A stretch of DNA of 64,000 nucleotides from Sphingomonas canadensis (GTDB lineage: Bacteria; Pseudomonadota; Alphaproteobacteria; Sphingomonadales; Sphingomonadaceae). The notes under the pieces are model-generated. The model searched no databases. It was not told the DNA's origin and was given only the letters and a program-made list of their open reading frames with translations. The DNA lies in NCBI RefSeq assembly GCF_026013525.1, contig NZ_JAPDRA010000001.1, forward strand, positions 558,001 to 622,000, given 5' to 3'. Position numbers and translations under genes: made by a program. This document shows positions 1 through 8,016 of the stretch, one piece after another; positions within the stretch are counted from its first letter, which is position 1, and every line of letters begins with the position of its first letter.

Positions 1-737
1 GCAGCCGGGCCATCGAATCCCTCCAGCAGACCGTCGCGATAGGACTGGGGCACATCGATCGCCTCCATTCCCGAGCGTAGCGTTGCGACACGGGCCCTCC
101 AGCGATCGCGATATGTGTCGACCGACGTCGAAAGGGCGTTCAGTTTGCCGCAGTCCTTCAGCACCGACGGATTGGCTTTGAGCGTCGCCGCGTTCGCCAG
201 CGCTTCGAAGCCGGCAGCATCGACCTCCGCCGCATAGGCCAGGACATCCCGCTGCTGCCCATGCACGAAGTCCCGGATAAGGCCGTTCAGCGAGCGATCA
301 CCTGCCGGTGCCGCGGCGACCTCATTCCCGTCCAGCGCGTCGCGCATCGCTTGCGATGCCGCGAACATATCCCCCTGCGCCTTCTTCAGCGCGACGCCGA
401 TCCTGCCGAAGGTGAGCAGTACCGTCAGCGCGAGGACTATCAGTGCGCTCGCGACCTTCCACGGGATCACCACCCGGCGAAGTGCAGTGAAATACAGGAT
501 TAGGTACCAGAATAGTGCCAGCCCGCCAGCATAGCCAGCAACGAACCCAAGCATATCGGTGCGGTTTGTGGGCAAATTTCGGCCGCTGATGTCGGTATTG
601 GCTACTATCACGATCATCAGGAACGTGGTGATTAGGATCCCGATCAGCGCCCGCCACCAGGGCCAGCGTGTTTCCTCATCCTCCTCGTCTTCCCATTCCT
701 CCGCGTATTCGGGTACCGATTCGCCCAATTCTGTCAT
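1..737 (-). CDS. Truncated three-helix membrane protein of unknown function (runs off left edge)
   Basis: The reading frame opens with ATG at 737 and stays open to base 1, giving at least 245 residues; the C-terminus lies outside the window. The N-terminus is very acidic (Glu/Asp run, residues 10-22). Three hydrophobic helices follow at roughly 29-47, 62-83 and 90-110, then a helical soluble region. A segment with the pattern N-P-S-V-L-K-D-C-G near residue 200 and a later G-F-D-x-x-A-A match the protein encoded at 22621-23547 in the same order and spacing, so the two look like paralogues. I do not recognise a named family. Codon choice (CTA, GTA, ATA) is less GC-biased than in most of the window. 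Confidence 0.75.
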   Translation of the reverse strand, partial: MTELGESVPEYAEEWEDEEDEETRWPWWRALIGILITTFLMIVIVANTDISGRNLPTNRTDMLGFVAGYAGGLALFWYLILYFTALRRVVIPWKVASALIVLALTVLLTFGRIGVALKKAQGDMFAASQAMRDALDGNEVAAAPAGDRSLNGLIRDFVHGQQRDVLAYAAEVDAAGFEALANAATLKANPSVLKDCGKLNALSTSVDTYRDRWRARVATLRSGMEAIDVPQSYRDGLLEGFDGPA

Positions 738-823
738 GATATTTGTTCCCCCCGCGTACGGGAAGCTGGCGCGGTGCGCGGGCGCCGTCAACCGGTTGGA
801 CGCAGCCGTGCAGATCCGGAGTG

Positions 824-1120
824 TCAGACGCCGGTTATCAGCATGTCCAGGGCGCTGATTACGGTCAGATACTCAGCCTCCAGCGATGCTATAGGATCCG
901 CGAACTCCGATAGGGGCACGGTCGTCGCGAACTGCGTGACCATCACGAAATCCCCGGTGTCCAGAGCGAAAACCGGGTTGAGTCTTGGCCGCCTTGGTGG
1001 CGCTCTGTCGACAGGCAGCAAGGGCGCGACCAGCCGTGTGCCGAGATCGGCAAAACAGTCCGCCTGACAATCCACCACCATTGCGCCGCTGGCGAGCCTG
1101 ACGACATCGAATTGCGCCAT
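824..1120 (-). CDS. ccdB: CcdB-family toxin (DNA gyrase poison type)
   Basis: This 98-residue protein starts M-A-Q-F-D-V and follows the CcdB pattern, including the V-V-D-C-Q-A-D strand near residue 15 and a final helix ending I-T-G-V. CcdB of plasmid F traps GyrA on cleaved DNA through its C-terminal Trp-Gly-Ile. Here the last three residues are Thr-Gly-Val, so the classic gyrase-contact Trp is absent, as may be true of other chromosomal relatives. The ATG overlaps the ccdA stop codon by one base (TGATG), indicating translational coupling with the antitoxin. Family membership is clear from pattern and context; toxicity and target are inferred. Confidence 0.85.
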   Translation of the reverse strand: MAQFDVVRLASGAMVVDCQADCFADLGTRLVAPLLPVDRAPPRRPRLNPVFALDTGDFVMVTQFATTVPLSEFADPIASLEAEYLTVISALDMLITGV

Positions 1121-1365
1121 CAGAACCGGCGATATTCCGCCAGTGGGAGTCCGTTTTCCGCAACCCATTTGTTGACGGATTCCGCCCACTCCCGATTCTC
1201 TTCGCGCCACGCCCGCTCGCGCTCTTTCCTGCTGGCGTCGCGCAGCGCGGCCTCGCATATCTGCGACAGGTTCAGCCCGGCCGCACGCGCCGCGGCGACC
1301 ACGCCGGTGTCGAGCGACAGGTTCACCGCCTTGCGCTTGCCCGACGAGACGGAATCATGCTTCAT
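1120..1365 (-). CDS. ccdA: CcdA-family antitoxin
   Basis: This short protein (81 residues from the ATG at 1365; a GTG two codons upstream at 1371 is possible) has an N-terminal ribbon-helix-helix strand (K-R-K-A-V-N-L-S-L-D) followed by A-A-R-A-A-G-L-N-L-S and a charged, probably disordered C-terminus (R-E-W-A-E-S-V-N-K-W-V-A-E-N-G), the classic CcdA layout. The N-terminus should bind its own promoter and the tail should neutralise CcdB. It is first in the ccdAB operon and overlaps ccdB by one base. No Shine-Dalgarno sequence precedes the ATG, and a -10-like CATAAC lies at 1379-1374, so a leaderless mRNA is possible. The gene is divergent from the PNPOx-fold gene at 1413. Confidence 0.88.
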   Translation of the reverse strand: MKHDSVSSGKRKAVNLSLDTGVVAAARAAGLNLSQICEAALRDASRKERERAWREENREWAESVNKWVAENGLPLAEYRRF

Positions 1366-1400
1366 GCGCACAGGTTATGCGCATGGTCTATGCGCGTCAA
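1364..1400. promoter_or_regulatory. Candidate ccdAB promoter/operator with three ATGCGC repeats at 13-bp period
   Basis: The hexamer ATGCGC occurs at 1364, 1377 and 1390, exactly 13 bp apart, across the ccdA start. On the minus strand TTGACG (1400-1395) and CATAAC (1379-1374) could serve as -35 and -10 boxes, although the 15-bp spacer is short. Ribbon-helix-helix antitoxins commonly bind iterated short operators, so this array is a reasonable CcdA operator. That assignment is inference. Confidence 0.45.
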
Positions 1401-1412
1401 CGGGAGCGGATC

Positions 1413-1964
1413 ATGGCCGAATTCTTCGATTCGATCGGTGCGGAACATGCCGCCTTCATCGCCCGCCAGCCGATGTTCTTCGTCGCCACCGCCACCGCCG
1501 ATTCGCGCATCAACCTCAGCCCCAAGGGGCTCGACGCCTTTCGCGTGATCGATGCGAACACCGTCGCCTGGCTCGATCTCGCCGGATCGGGGAACGAGAC
1601 CAACGCGCATCTGATCGCCGACGGGCGGATCACGGTGATGTTCTGCGCCTTCGAAAATCCCGCGCTGATCCTGCGGCTCTATGGCCGGGCGGAGCCGGTG
1701 CTGCCGCAGGACGCGGACTGGGGCGGCATGGCCCGGCATTTCGATCTGCTGCCGGGCACGCGCCAGATCTTCCGGATGCGCGTGGAAAGCCTGCAGACCT
1801 CGTGCGGATGGGGCGTGCCGCACATGGCCTTCGACCGCGAGCGTGAGACGCTGGTCAAATATCACGCGAAGTCGAGCGACGCCGAACGTTTCGGCAAATA
1901 TGCCGTCCGGACGAAGAGCATCGACGGCCTGCCCGTGCGCAACCCCAGCGTGGCGCCGGCCTGA
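1413..1964 (+). CDS. Pyridoxamine 5'-phosphate oxidase-fold (FMN-binding) family protein
   Basis: This 183-residue protein has the split-barrel flavin fold signature: an early helix (F-F-D-S-I-G-A-E-H-A-A-F-I), then F-F-V-A-T-A-T, R-I-N-L-S-P-K-G-L and a strand-rich core. The ATG at 1413 is preferred over an in-frame ATG at 1377, because 1377 lies inside the ccdA control region and 1413 follows a GGGAGCGG ribosome-binding site. Relatives are annotated as pyridoxamine phosphate oxidase family proteins and usually bind FMN or F420; the substrate cannot be told from sequence. It is not the biosynthetic PdxH, which is encoded at 48307. The stop codon overlaps the next ATG by one base. Confidence 0.82.
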   Translation: MAEFFDSIGAEHAAFIARQPMFFVATATADSRINLSPKGLDAFRVIDANTVAWLDLAGSGNETNAHLIADGRITVMFCAFENPALILRLYGRAEPVLPQDADWGGMARHFDLLPGTRQIFRMRVESLQTSCGWGVPHMAFDRERETLVKYHAKSSDAERFGKYAVRTKSIDGLPVRNPSVAPA

Positions 1965-2167
1965 TGGCGCTGGTCGAGCTGGGCCGCTTCCCCCCGCCGG
2001 AGGCGCATATGCTGGTCGGGCGGCTGGAGGCGGAAGGGATCATGGCCTTCGCCTTCGACGCGGGCACCAGCGTGCTGGAAGGCAGCCTGGGCTTCTTCAT
2101 CCCCACCCGCGTGATGGTCGACGACGAGGATTACGAGGCGGCCTGCGCGGTCCGCGACAGTATTTGA
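1964..2167 (+). CDS. DUF2007-family small protein
   Basis: This 67-residue protein begins M-A-L-V-E-L-G-R-F and contains E-A-H-M-L-V-G-R-L-E-A-E-G-I followed by a V-M-V-x-x-x-D-Y-E-A-A run. This is the pattern of DUF2007, a small PII-like ferredoxin-fold domain annotated as putative signal transducing protein. It is translationally coupled to the PNPOx-fold gene (TGATG, one-base overlap), so the two probably act together. The biochemical function is unknown. Confidence 0.78.
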   Translation: MALVELGRFPPPEAHMLVGRLEAEGIMAFAFDAGTSVLEGSLGFFIPTRVMVDDEDYEAACAVRDSI

Positions 2168-2187
2168 CGGCCCGCCCCTTGGGCCTC

Positions 2188-2919
2188 TCAGCGCTTGGGG
2201 GAGGCCAGCGTGATGATCGAAAGCCCCGGCGGCAGCGGCAGGCGGCCGATCAGGTGGCGCTCCAGCCCGAAGATCGCCTCGAACGCGGTGTTGAGCGGCT
2301 TGGGCGGGGGCGAATCGTCGCTGTCGTCCTTGCCGGTCAGCTTGCCGGCCAGCCGCGCGGCGACGGCGGCGGGGAACAGCAGCGAGTTGAAATAGCCCAG
2401 CTTGCGCCATTCCAGGCCCGCCGCCGCCATCGCCGCCGTCAGCGTGCGCTTCGAATAGCGGCGCTTGTGGTGGTTCACCACGTCGTGCGCGCTCCACATC
2501 CATTGGTGCGCGGGCACGGTGATCAGGATCTTGCCGCCCGGTTTCAGCACGCGCGCCATCGCGCGCAGGGCGTCAACATCGGCGTCGACATGTTCCACCA
2601 CGTCGAGCACCGCGACCAGGTCGTAACTGCCCGGCGCCACCCCCTCTAGCCCCGGCAGCGGGGCGGAGCCGACCGGCTTGCCCAGCCGCTTCGACGCGAT
2701 CTCGCGCGCGGCGGGATCGATCTCGATCGCGTCCACGGTGCCGAAATGGCCCAGCATCGGCAGGTTGTGGCCGGTGCCACAGCCGATCTCCAGGATGCGC
2801 GCGTCCTTGGGCAGCGCGGCATAGCGGGCGATGTAGTCGGCCAGGATGTCGCGGCGGGCGACATACCACCAGTGGCTCGAATCATGCTCGGCCATGCGGT
2901 CGTAAACGATGCGATCCAT
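2188..2919 (-). CDS. Class I SAM-dependent methyltransferase
   Basis: This 243-residue protein carries the SAM-binding motif I I-L-E-I-G-C-G-T-G-H-N near residue 43, an acidic loop (A-I-E-I-D) one strand later, a motif IV-like L-V-A-V-L-D-V-V-E-H-V, and L-K-P-G-G-K-I-L-I-T-V-P. The H-H-K-R-R-Y-S motif after the core is typical of methyltransferases found beside envelope glycosylation genes. The next gene on this strand upstream is a GtrA-family membrane protein, 19 bases away, and a large GT-C-like protein is divergent beyond it. I infer a role in modifying a lipid-linked or surface glycan; the substrate is not shown. Confidence 0.88.
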   Translation of the reverse strand: MDRIVYDRMAEHDSSHWWYVARRDILADYIARYAALPKDARILEIGCGTGHNLPMLGHFGTVDAIEIDPAAREIASKRLGKPVGSAPLPGLEGVAPGSYDLVAVLDVVEHVDADVDALRAMARVLKPGGKILITVPAHQWMWSAHDVVNHHKRRYSKRTLTAAMAAAGLEWRKLGYFNSLLFPAAVAARLAGKLTGKDDSDDSPPPKPLNTAFEAIFGLERHLIGRLPLPPGLSIITLASPKR

Positions 2920-2938
2920 CTGTTTTCCTTGGCCTTTT

Positions 2939-3337
2939 CTAGCCGAATACCCACATGCGGTTCAGCCCGAACGTGGCAAGCGGCGTCACGAAGATCGCCG
3001 GGATCAGCGGCACCCATTCGGGCATGTGGAGCCACTTGGTGAGGATCCAGGTGAAGGTGGCGGTCAGCAGCATGCCGAACGCCTGGACGACGACGAACTT
3101 CAGATGCTGCCGCCCGCTGTTGTCGCGCGTGCCATGGCCCTTGAAGCTCCACTTGCTGTGCAGCGGAAATCCGCAGGCGACCGCGACCAGGAAGGCCGGC
3201 GGCACCGCCCATACAGCCTGAGGCCCCTGGAACACATAATAGGCGAGCGGCAGGTACACCGCCGAATAGATGACGGTGGAGATGCCGCCCGCGATCCCGA
3301 AGCGGACAAGCTGGTCGAGCATGCCGCTCGCCCGCAT
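2939..3337 (-). CDS. GtrA-family membrane protein
   Basis: The protein has about 132 residues and four hydrophobic helices. The first reads [13 protein letters not shown], the hallmark opening of GtrA/DPMS-associated proteins, and a late N-R-M-W-V-F is also typical of the family. GtrA proteins are thought to flip or help present polyprenyl-phosphate sugars for glycosylation. ATG at 3337 is the first methionine before the conserved core. GTG at 3367 or TTG at 3358, both behind a purine-rich AAGGGCAAGGCAG stretch, would add 7-10 residues and is possible. It precedes the methyltransferase and is divergent from the GT-C-like gene. Confidence 0.85.
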   Translation of the reverse strand: MRASGMLDQLVRFGIAGGISTVIYSAVYLPLAYYVFQGPQAVWAVPPAFLVAVACGFPLHSKWSFKGHGTRDNSGRQHLKFVVVQAFGMLLTATFTWILTKWLHMPEWVPLIPAIFVTPLATFGLNRMWVFG

Positions 3338-3428
3338 CGCCTGGATCCGCTCGATCAAAAACGCCACCCTGCCTTGCCCTTGCGCGAGCGGTCGCACTAA
3401 TGCGGCAGTGCACGCGAGGGAAGCGAAT

Positions 3429-5282
3429 TTGAAGCTCTGGCCATCCGGCGGTTTCCGCCCGAAGCATGAACTCGAGCACCACTGGCTCGTCTGGACGCTG
3501 TTCGTCTGGGTGCTGGTGGCCGCCTGGCTGATATGGGATCGCTGGCCCAACATCTATTGGCTGTCGCTGGGCGACACCGACGACAATATGCGGCTGATGC
3601 AGGTCCGCGCGCTGCTGGCGGGTCAGGGCTGGTACGATCTGCGGCAATACCGGCTCGATCCGGCGCTGGGCGGGCTCGATATCCACTGGTCGCGGCTGGT
3701 GGATCTGCCGATCGCGGGGCTGATCCTGCTGCTCAAGCCGTTCATCGGGACGGCGATGGCGGAGCGCTGGGCGTGCGGCATCGCGCCGCTGCTGCCGCTG
3801 TCGCTGACGATGATCGCGATGTCGGCCACGGTGCGGCGGCTGGTGGCGCCCGCGGTATGGCCGGTGGGGCTCGCGATCCTGCTCACCGCCTGCACCTCCA
3901 CGGTGATGATGTACATGCCGATGCGCATCGATCACCACGGGTGGCAGCTCGCCTGCCTTACCTTCACCGTGGCCGGGCTGGCCGATCCGCGGCGCGCGCG
4001 CGGCGGGGCGACGGTGGGCGTTTCGAGCGCCGTTTCGCTGACGATCGGGATGGAGATGCTGCCCTATTGCGCGATGGCCGGCGCCATCGTGGGCCTGCGC
4101 TGGGTCTGGGAAGCGGCGGAGGCGCGGCGGCTGATGGTCTATGGCCTCACGCTTTCGGGCGGCACCGCGCTCGGCTTCGCGCTGTTCGCCTCCAACGCGA
4201 ACCAGGCGATGCGCTGCGACGCGCTGACCCCGGTGTGGCTCTCCACCATGACGGCGGCGGGCGGAATCCTGTTCGTGCTGGCGCTGGTCAATCCGGAGCG
4301 CCGCTGGCTGCGGCTGGCGCTGGCGGCGGGGGCGGGCACGGCGCTGGCGGGCGGGTTCGCGGGGATGTTTCCGCAATGCCTGGGCCGGCCGGAGGGCGTT
4401 TCGGAGGAACTGGCGCAGACCTGGCTCAACAATGTGCGCGAGGCGCGGCCGGTGTATCGCCATCCGTTCGATACGGCGCTGCCGATCGTGGTGCTGCCGG
4501 TGATCGGGCTGATCGGCGCGCTGGTGGCCACCTGGCGCGCGCGGCGCGGGGCGGCGTTCACCGGCTGGGTGGCGGTGGCGCTGTTCACCGCCTTCGCCGG
4601 GCTGATGCTGTTGTGGCAGGTGCGCGCTGCCCCGGCCGCGCAGTTGCTGGCGGTGCCGGGCGCGACGGCGCTGGCCTGTGTCGTGGTGCCCTGGTTCCTG
4701 CGGCAGAAGTCGATGCTGCTGCGCGTGCTGGGTCCGGTGGTGGCGTTCCTGCTCATCTCCGGGCTGTTCGCGGGCTATGCGATCAAGCTGTTCCCCGCGG
4801 ACAAGCCGCAGAGCGGATCTAGCGCGCGGGTGGGCCAGGCCAACGCCGCCTGCGCGCGCGTCACCAGCATGCGCACGCTGCGCGGGATACCGCCGGCGAT
4901 CATGTTCACCCATGTCGACATGGGGCCGCGGCTGATCGTGCTGACGCATCATTACGGCATCGCCGGACCCTATCACCGCAACGAGCGCGCGATCCTGGAC
5001 GTGCATCGCGCCTTCACCGGGCCGGCCGCGGGCTTCCGCGCGATCGCGGCGCGGCACAAGGCGGAATATGTGCTGATCTGCCCCGATCTGGCGGAGACCA
5101 CCGTCTATCGCTCGCGCAATCCGAACGGCTTCTACGCGATGCTCCACCAGGGCCGGGCGCCCTATTGGCTGGAGCCGGTGACGCTGCCGGAGGGTTCGCC
5201 CTTCCGCCTGTGGAAGATCCGCTACGACCTGCCCGAAAAGCGGGTCAGTGTCCGGCCGCCTTCGCCCCGGCGACCAGGCTGA
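3429..5282 (+). CDS. Large polytopic membrane protein, GT-C/STT3-like
   Basis: From a TTG at 3429 behind GAGGGAAGCG the protein is 617 residues. There is one N-terminal helix, then a loop with G-D-T-D-D-N-M-R-L-M-Q and H-W-S-R-L-V-D-L-P-I-A-G, then about ten more membrane helices and a C-terminal soluble domain. An acidic first extracytoplasmic loop followed by many helices is the layout of GT-C transferases such as oligosaccharyltransferases and protein O-mannosyltransferases, whose Asp residues bind metal and lipid-linked sugar. No ATG occurs before the first helix. The neighbours (GtrA and a methyltransferase, divergent) support a glycan role. Family assignment is inference; relatives are often uninformatively named. 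The 3' end overlaps the convergent marC gene by 38 bases. Confidence 0.72.
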   Translation: MKLWPSGGFRPKHELEHHWLVWTLFVWVLVAAWLIWDRWPNIYWLSLGDTDDNMRLMQVRALLAGQGWYDLRQYRLDPALGGLDIHWSRLVDLPIAGLILLLKPFIGTAMAERWACGIAPLLPLSLTMIAMSATVRRLVAPAVWPVGLAILLTACTSTVMMYMPMRIDHHGWQLACLTFTVAGLADPRRARGGATVGVSSAVSLTIGMEMLPYCAMAGAIVGLRWVWEAAEARRLMVYGLTLSGGTALGFALFASNANQAMRCDALTPVWLSTMTAAGGILFVLALVNPERRWLRLALAAGAGTALAGGFAGMFPQCLGRPEGVSEELAQTWLNNVREARPVYRHPFDTALPIVVLPVIGLIGALVATWRARRGAAFTGWVAVALFTAFAGLMLLWQVRAAPAAQLLAVPGATALACVVVPWFLRQKSMLLRVLGPVVAFLLISGLFAGYAIKLFPADKPQSGSSARVGQANAACARVTSMRTLRGIPPAIMFTHVDMGPRLIVLTHHYGIAGPYHRNERAILDVHRAFTGPAAGFRAIAARHKAEYVLICPDLAETTVYRSRNPNGFYAMLHQGRAPYWLEPVTLPEGSPFRLWKIRYDLPEKRVSVRPPSPRRPG

Positions 5283-5889
5283 TCCGGATACCGTCGATCA
5301 CGAACTGGGTGGCCAGTGCCGCCAGTAGCACGCCCAGCAGGCGGGATATCACCGCCTCGATCTTGGCGCCCAGCACGCGCATGATCGGCCCCGCCGCCAG
5401 CAGCGACACGAGCGTCAGCAGAAGTACAGACGCCATCGCCGCCAGCACGATCACCGATCGCCCCGGCCCTTCGTTCTGCGACATCAGCAGCATCACACTG
5501 GCGATCGAGCCTGGCCCGGCGATCATCGGCAGCGCCATGGGGAAGACCGAGATATCCTCTACCTCCGGCGTCTGGCGGATCTTCTCGGCGCGGTCCTCGC
5601 GGCGCTCGGTGCGCTTCTCGAACACCATCTCCAGCGCGATCAGGAACAGCATCACGCCGCCCGCGATGCGGAAGCTCTCCAGGCTGATGCCCAGCGCCTT
5701 CAACAGCGCCTCGCCGAACAGCGCGAAGACGAACAGGATCAGCGCGGCGACGAAGATCGCGCGCACCGCCATCATCCGCCGCTGCGCCGCCCCCGCGCCG
5801 CTGGTCAGTCCGGCGAAGATCGGCGCGCAGCCGGGGGGGTCGATCACCACGAAGAAGGTGACGAAGGCGGAAACGAACAGCTCGATCAT
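5245..5889 (-). CDS. MarC-family integral membrane protein
   Basis: This 214-residue, six-helix protein opens M-I-E-L-F-V-S-A-F-V-T-F-F-V-V-I-D-P-P-G, the MarC/UPF0056 signature. It also has F-R-I-A-G-G-V-M-L-F-L-I-A-L-E-M and the P-M-A-L-P-M-I-A-G-P-G-S-I motif in the second half. The start is placed at the methionine before the first helix; an upstream extension would be hydrophilic and unlike the family. MarC proteins were once linked to multiple antibiotic resistance, but that role was not upheld and the function is unknown. The stop lies inside the 3' end of the convergent gene at 3429-5282. Confidence 0.88.
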   Translation of the reverse strand: MIELFVSAFVTFFVVIDPPGCAPIFAGLTSGAGAAQRRMMAVRAIFVAALILFVFALFGEALLKALGISLESFRIAGGVMLFLIALEMVFEKRTERREDRAEKIRQTPEVEDISVFPMALPMIAGPGSIASVMLLMSQNEGPGRSVIVLAAMASVLLLTLVSLLAAGPIMRVLGAKIEAVISRLLGVLLAALATQFVIDGIRISLVAGAKAAGH

Positions 5890-6088
5890 GTACACTCCGG
5901 GCCATGGGCGCCCAGGCTCACCTGGTCGCGACGCCGGCCGTTGCAAAGCGGGGCGGCGAAGGTCCGGCTGCCGCCGGCGCGGAGCCGCCAGCGAAGCACC
6001 GGCGGGCGGCTGTCCGCGCCGCCGACTGCGCTAGCGGTTTCCGGTCCGGAACGCCACACCGCTTCCTGTGCGTGCGCAAGGCGCGCGA

Positions 6089-6712
6089 TCAGGAGGCCGC
6101 GGGCGCCGCCACCTCGTCGCGAACCACCGTCTCGAACTTGCGGCCGTTCCACAGCCGGGCGGTGAAGGTGCGCGATCCGTCGGGCCGGACGCGCCAGATC
6201 CAGGCCAGCGTGCCGTCGTCCGAAATGCCCTGGCCATGTTCGCCGGGCTCCTCGCCGAAGGTCACGCCGACTACCTTGCCGCGCGGAAACTTGCACGCCG
6301 CGCGCCGCACCTTGGGCTCCTCGGGCAGCGGACGCGGGGCGGACAGGCCGTCGCCATGGTCCATCACCCATTTCCAATGCCCGTCGGCCTGGCGTTCCCA
6401 GACGGTGCTGAAATAGCCCGATCCGTTGGGGCGGACCCAGGGGCCGGTGTTCACTGCCACCGTTCCGTCGCACGAGACATAGCTGTGCGCCGGCCACCAT
6501 TGCACCGCGATCGGAGGATCCTTCTTGGGCAGCACCTCCTGCGCGCGCACCGGCTGCGGGGTGAACATCACCGCGTCGTCGGTGGCGAAGCGGCGGAAGG
6601 CGGTCCATTGCCCGTCGGTCTGGGCGGCGCGATAGAAGGCGCGCTCCGCGTCCACCGCGGTTTCGGGGCCGGCCGCGTGGGCGGCGAGCAGCATCATCAG
6701 GGCGGCGGACAT
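6089..6712 (-). CDS. Exported NTF2/SnoaL-like (DUF4440-type) protein
   Basis: The protein is 207 residues. A short hydrophobic N-terminus (M-S-A-A-L-M-M-L-L-A-A-H-A-A) suggests a signal peptide. It is followed by A-E-R-A-F-Y-R-A-A-Q-T-D-G-Q-W-T-A-F and F-A-T-D-D-A-V-M-F-T-P, the helix-strand start of an NTF2-like cone fold, and later W-E-R-Q-A-D-G-H-W-K-W-V-M-D-H-G-D-G. Such domains bind small ligands or catalyse varied reactions, so no specific function can be given. It stands alone, 129 bases downstream of folD on the same strand. The 199 bases between its stop and marC hold no recognisable gene. Confidence 0.75.
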   Translation of the reverse strand: MSAALMMLLAAHAAGPETAVDAERAFYRAAQTDGQWTAFRRFATDDAVMFTPQPVRAQEVLPKKDPPIAVQWWPAHSYVSCDGTVAVNTGPWVRPNGSGYFSTVWERQADGHWKWVMDHGDGLSAPRPLPEEPKVRRAACKFPRGKVVGVTFGEEPGEHGQGISDDGTLAWIWRVRPDGSRTFTARLWNGRKFETVVRDEVAAPAAS

Positions 6713-6841
6713 CCTCTCTCTCCTGGCCGTGTCGGCGCCGTTATGGCGCGAAACGGGGCGCCGGGCGAGAGGGTGCCGGGATATCGCCGGAATTGCATAT
6801 TCCGTGCGTCCGGCACCGCCGCGGCGCGCCGGAAAGGCGCC

Positions 6842-7717
6842 TCAGATGATGCCTTCGTCCAGCGGCACTTCCTCGTGGCGATAGGCGGCGACCAGCGTGT
6901 TGCGCAGCAGGCAGGCGATGGTCATCGGCCCCACGCCGCCGGGCACAGGCGTGATCGCGCCGGCAACCGAAGCCGCGCTGTCGAAATCGACGTCGCCCAC
7001 GAGCCGCCCGTCGACGCGGTTGATCCCCACGTCGATCACGGTCGCGCCCGGCTTGATCCAGTCGCCCTTGACGAAGTTGGCGCGGCCCACCGCGGCGACG
7101 ACGATATCGGCGTGCTTCAGATAGTGCGGCAGGTTGCGGGTGCGCGAATGGGCGACGGTGACGGTGCAGCTCTTGGCGGTCAGCAGCGCGGCCATCGGCT
7201 TGCCGACGATGTTCGAGCGGCCAACCACCACCGCGTCCATCCCCGAAAGATCGCCGTGCAGATCCTCGAGCAGCATCAGGCAGCCGAGCGGCGTACAGGG
7301 CACGAAGCCCGGCAGCCCGGTGGCCAGCCGTCCGGCGTTGACCGGGTGGAAACCGTCCACGTCCTTGCCCGGATCGATGCGCAGCAGCACCTCTTCGGCG
7401 TCCAGGTGCCCCGGCAGCGGAAGCTGGACCAGGATGCCGTCCACGGTGGGATCGGCGTTGAGCTTGTCCACCAGCGCCAGCAGCTCCTCCTGACTGGTGG
7501 TATCGGGCAGCTTGTGCTCGATGCTCTCCATGCCGGCTTCGCGCGTCGCCTTGCCCTTGGCGCGGACATAGACGGCCGACGCCGGATCCTCGCCCACCAG
7601 AACCACCGCCAGCCCCGGCGTGCGGCCGGTCTGCGCGTGGAAGGGTTGAACCAGGGCGGCGACCCGCGCACGCAGGCCGGCCGCAAAGCTTTTTCCGTCG
7701 ATCAGTGCTGCGCTCAT
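6842..7717 (-). CDS. folD: Bifunctional methylenetetrahydrofolate dehydrogenase / methenyltetrahydrofolate cyclohydrolase
   Basis: FolD interconverts 5,10-methylene-, 5,10-methenyl- and 10-formyl-tetrahydrofolate in the cytoplasm, feeding purine, formyl-Met and thymidylate synthesis. The 291 residues match the usual length. Visible motifs are [12 protein letters not shown] near residue 48 (catalytic Lys region), [24 protein letters not shown] (NADP site) and [10 protein letters not shown]. The start ATG overlaps the DUF167 stop by four bases (ATGA), so it is the last gene of the yggT-DUF167-folD unit. Confidence 0.97.
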   Translation of the reverse strand: MSAALIDGKSFAAGLRARVAALVQPFHAQTGRTPGLAVVLVGEDPASAVYVRAKGKATREAGMESIEHKLPDTTSQEELLALVDKLNADPTVDGILVQLPLPGHLDAEEVLLRIDPGKDVDGFHPVNAGRLATGLPGFVPCTPLGCLMLLEDLHGDLSGMDAVVVGRSNIVGKPMAALLTAKSCTVTVAHSRTRNLPHYLKHADIVVAAVGRANFVKGDWIKPGATVIDVGINRVDGRLVGDVDFDSAASVAGAITPVPGGVGPMTIACLLRNTLVAAYRHEEVPLDEGII

Positions 7718-8016
7718 GGGGCGGCGCCATAGAGGCTGGCGGCGCGCTGTGCCAGCAAATCCGGATCGCCCGCGATCAACAGGCGCTTAAGGCGCGAGGT
7801 TTCGCCGCCCTCGATCGATATGTCGCGCTTGGGCACGCCGAACGTCTTGGCCACCAGCGCGACCAGAGCGGCGTTGGCGGCGCCCTCCACCGGCGGCGCG
7901 GCCAGGCGGGCGGCGAGATGTTCCTCCGTGCCCGGCCCCAGCGCGTCGCGCGATGCGCGCGGCGTCACGCGCACCGCCAGCATCAGCCCGCCCGGAACGG
8001 CGCGCCAGGCGCTCAA
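7714..8016 (-). CDS. DUF167-family (YggU-type) protein
   Basis: About 100 residues with the DUF167 core: [14 protein letters not shown], then [19 protein letters not shown] and [11 protein letters not shown] place the start at a TTG (8016) that overlaps the yggT stop (TTGA). An ATG at 7983 would remove the N-terminal residues usually present before the first strand. The protein is a small alpha/beta fold of unknown function, widely found next to YggT. The stop overlaps folD by four bases. Confidence 0.85.
   Translation of the reverse strand: MSAWRAVPGGLMLAVRVTPRASRDALGPGTEEHLAARLAAPPVEGAANAALVALVAKTFGVPKRDISIEGGETSRLKRLLIAGDPDLLAQRAASLYGAAP

Noticed and set aside
2646..5147. Very long open frame antisense to the GT-C-like gene
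   Set aside because: Its translation is Arg/His/Gln-rich low-complexity sequence, as expected from the reverse strand of a high-GC gene. The plus-strand product has membrane helices and conserved motifs.
5890..6088. GC-rich stretch with partial symmetry between marC and the NTF2-like gene
   Set aside because: The complementary segments are scattered and imperfect. I see no gene, RNA or clear terminator.
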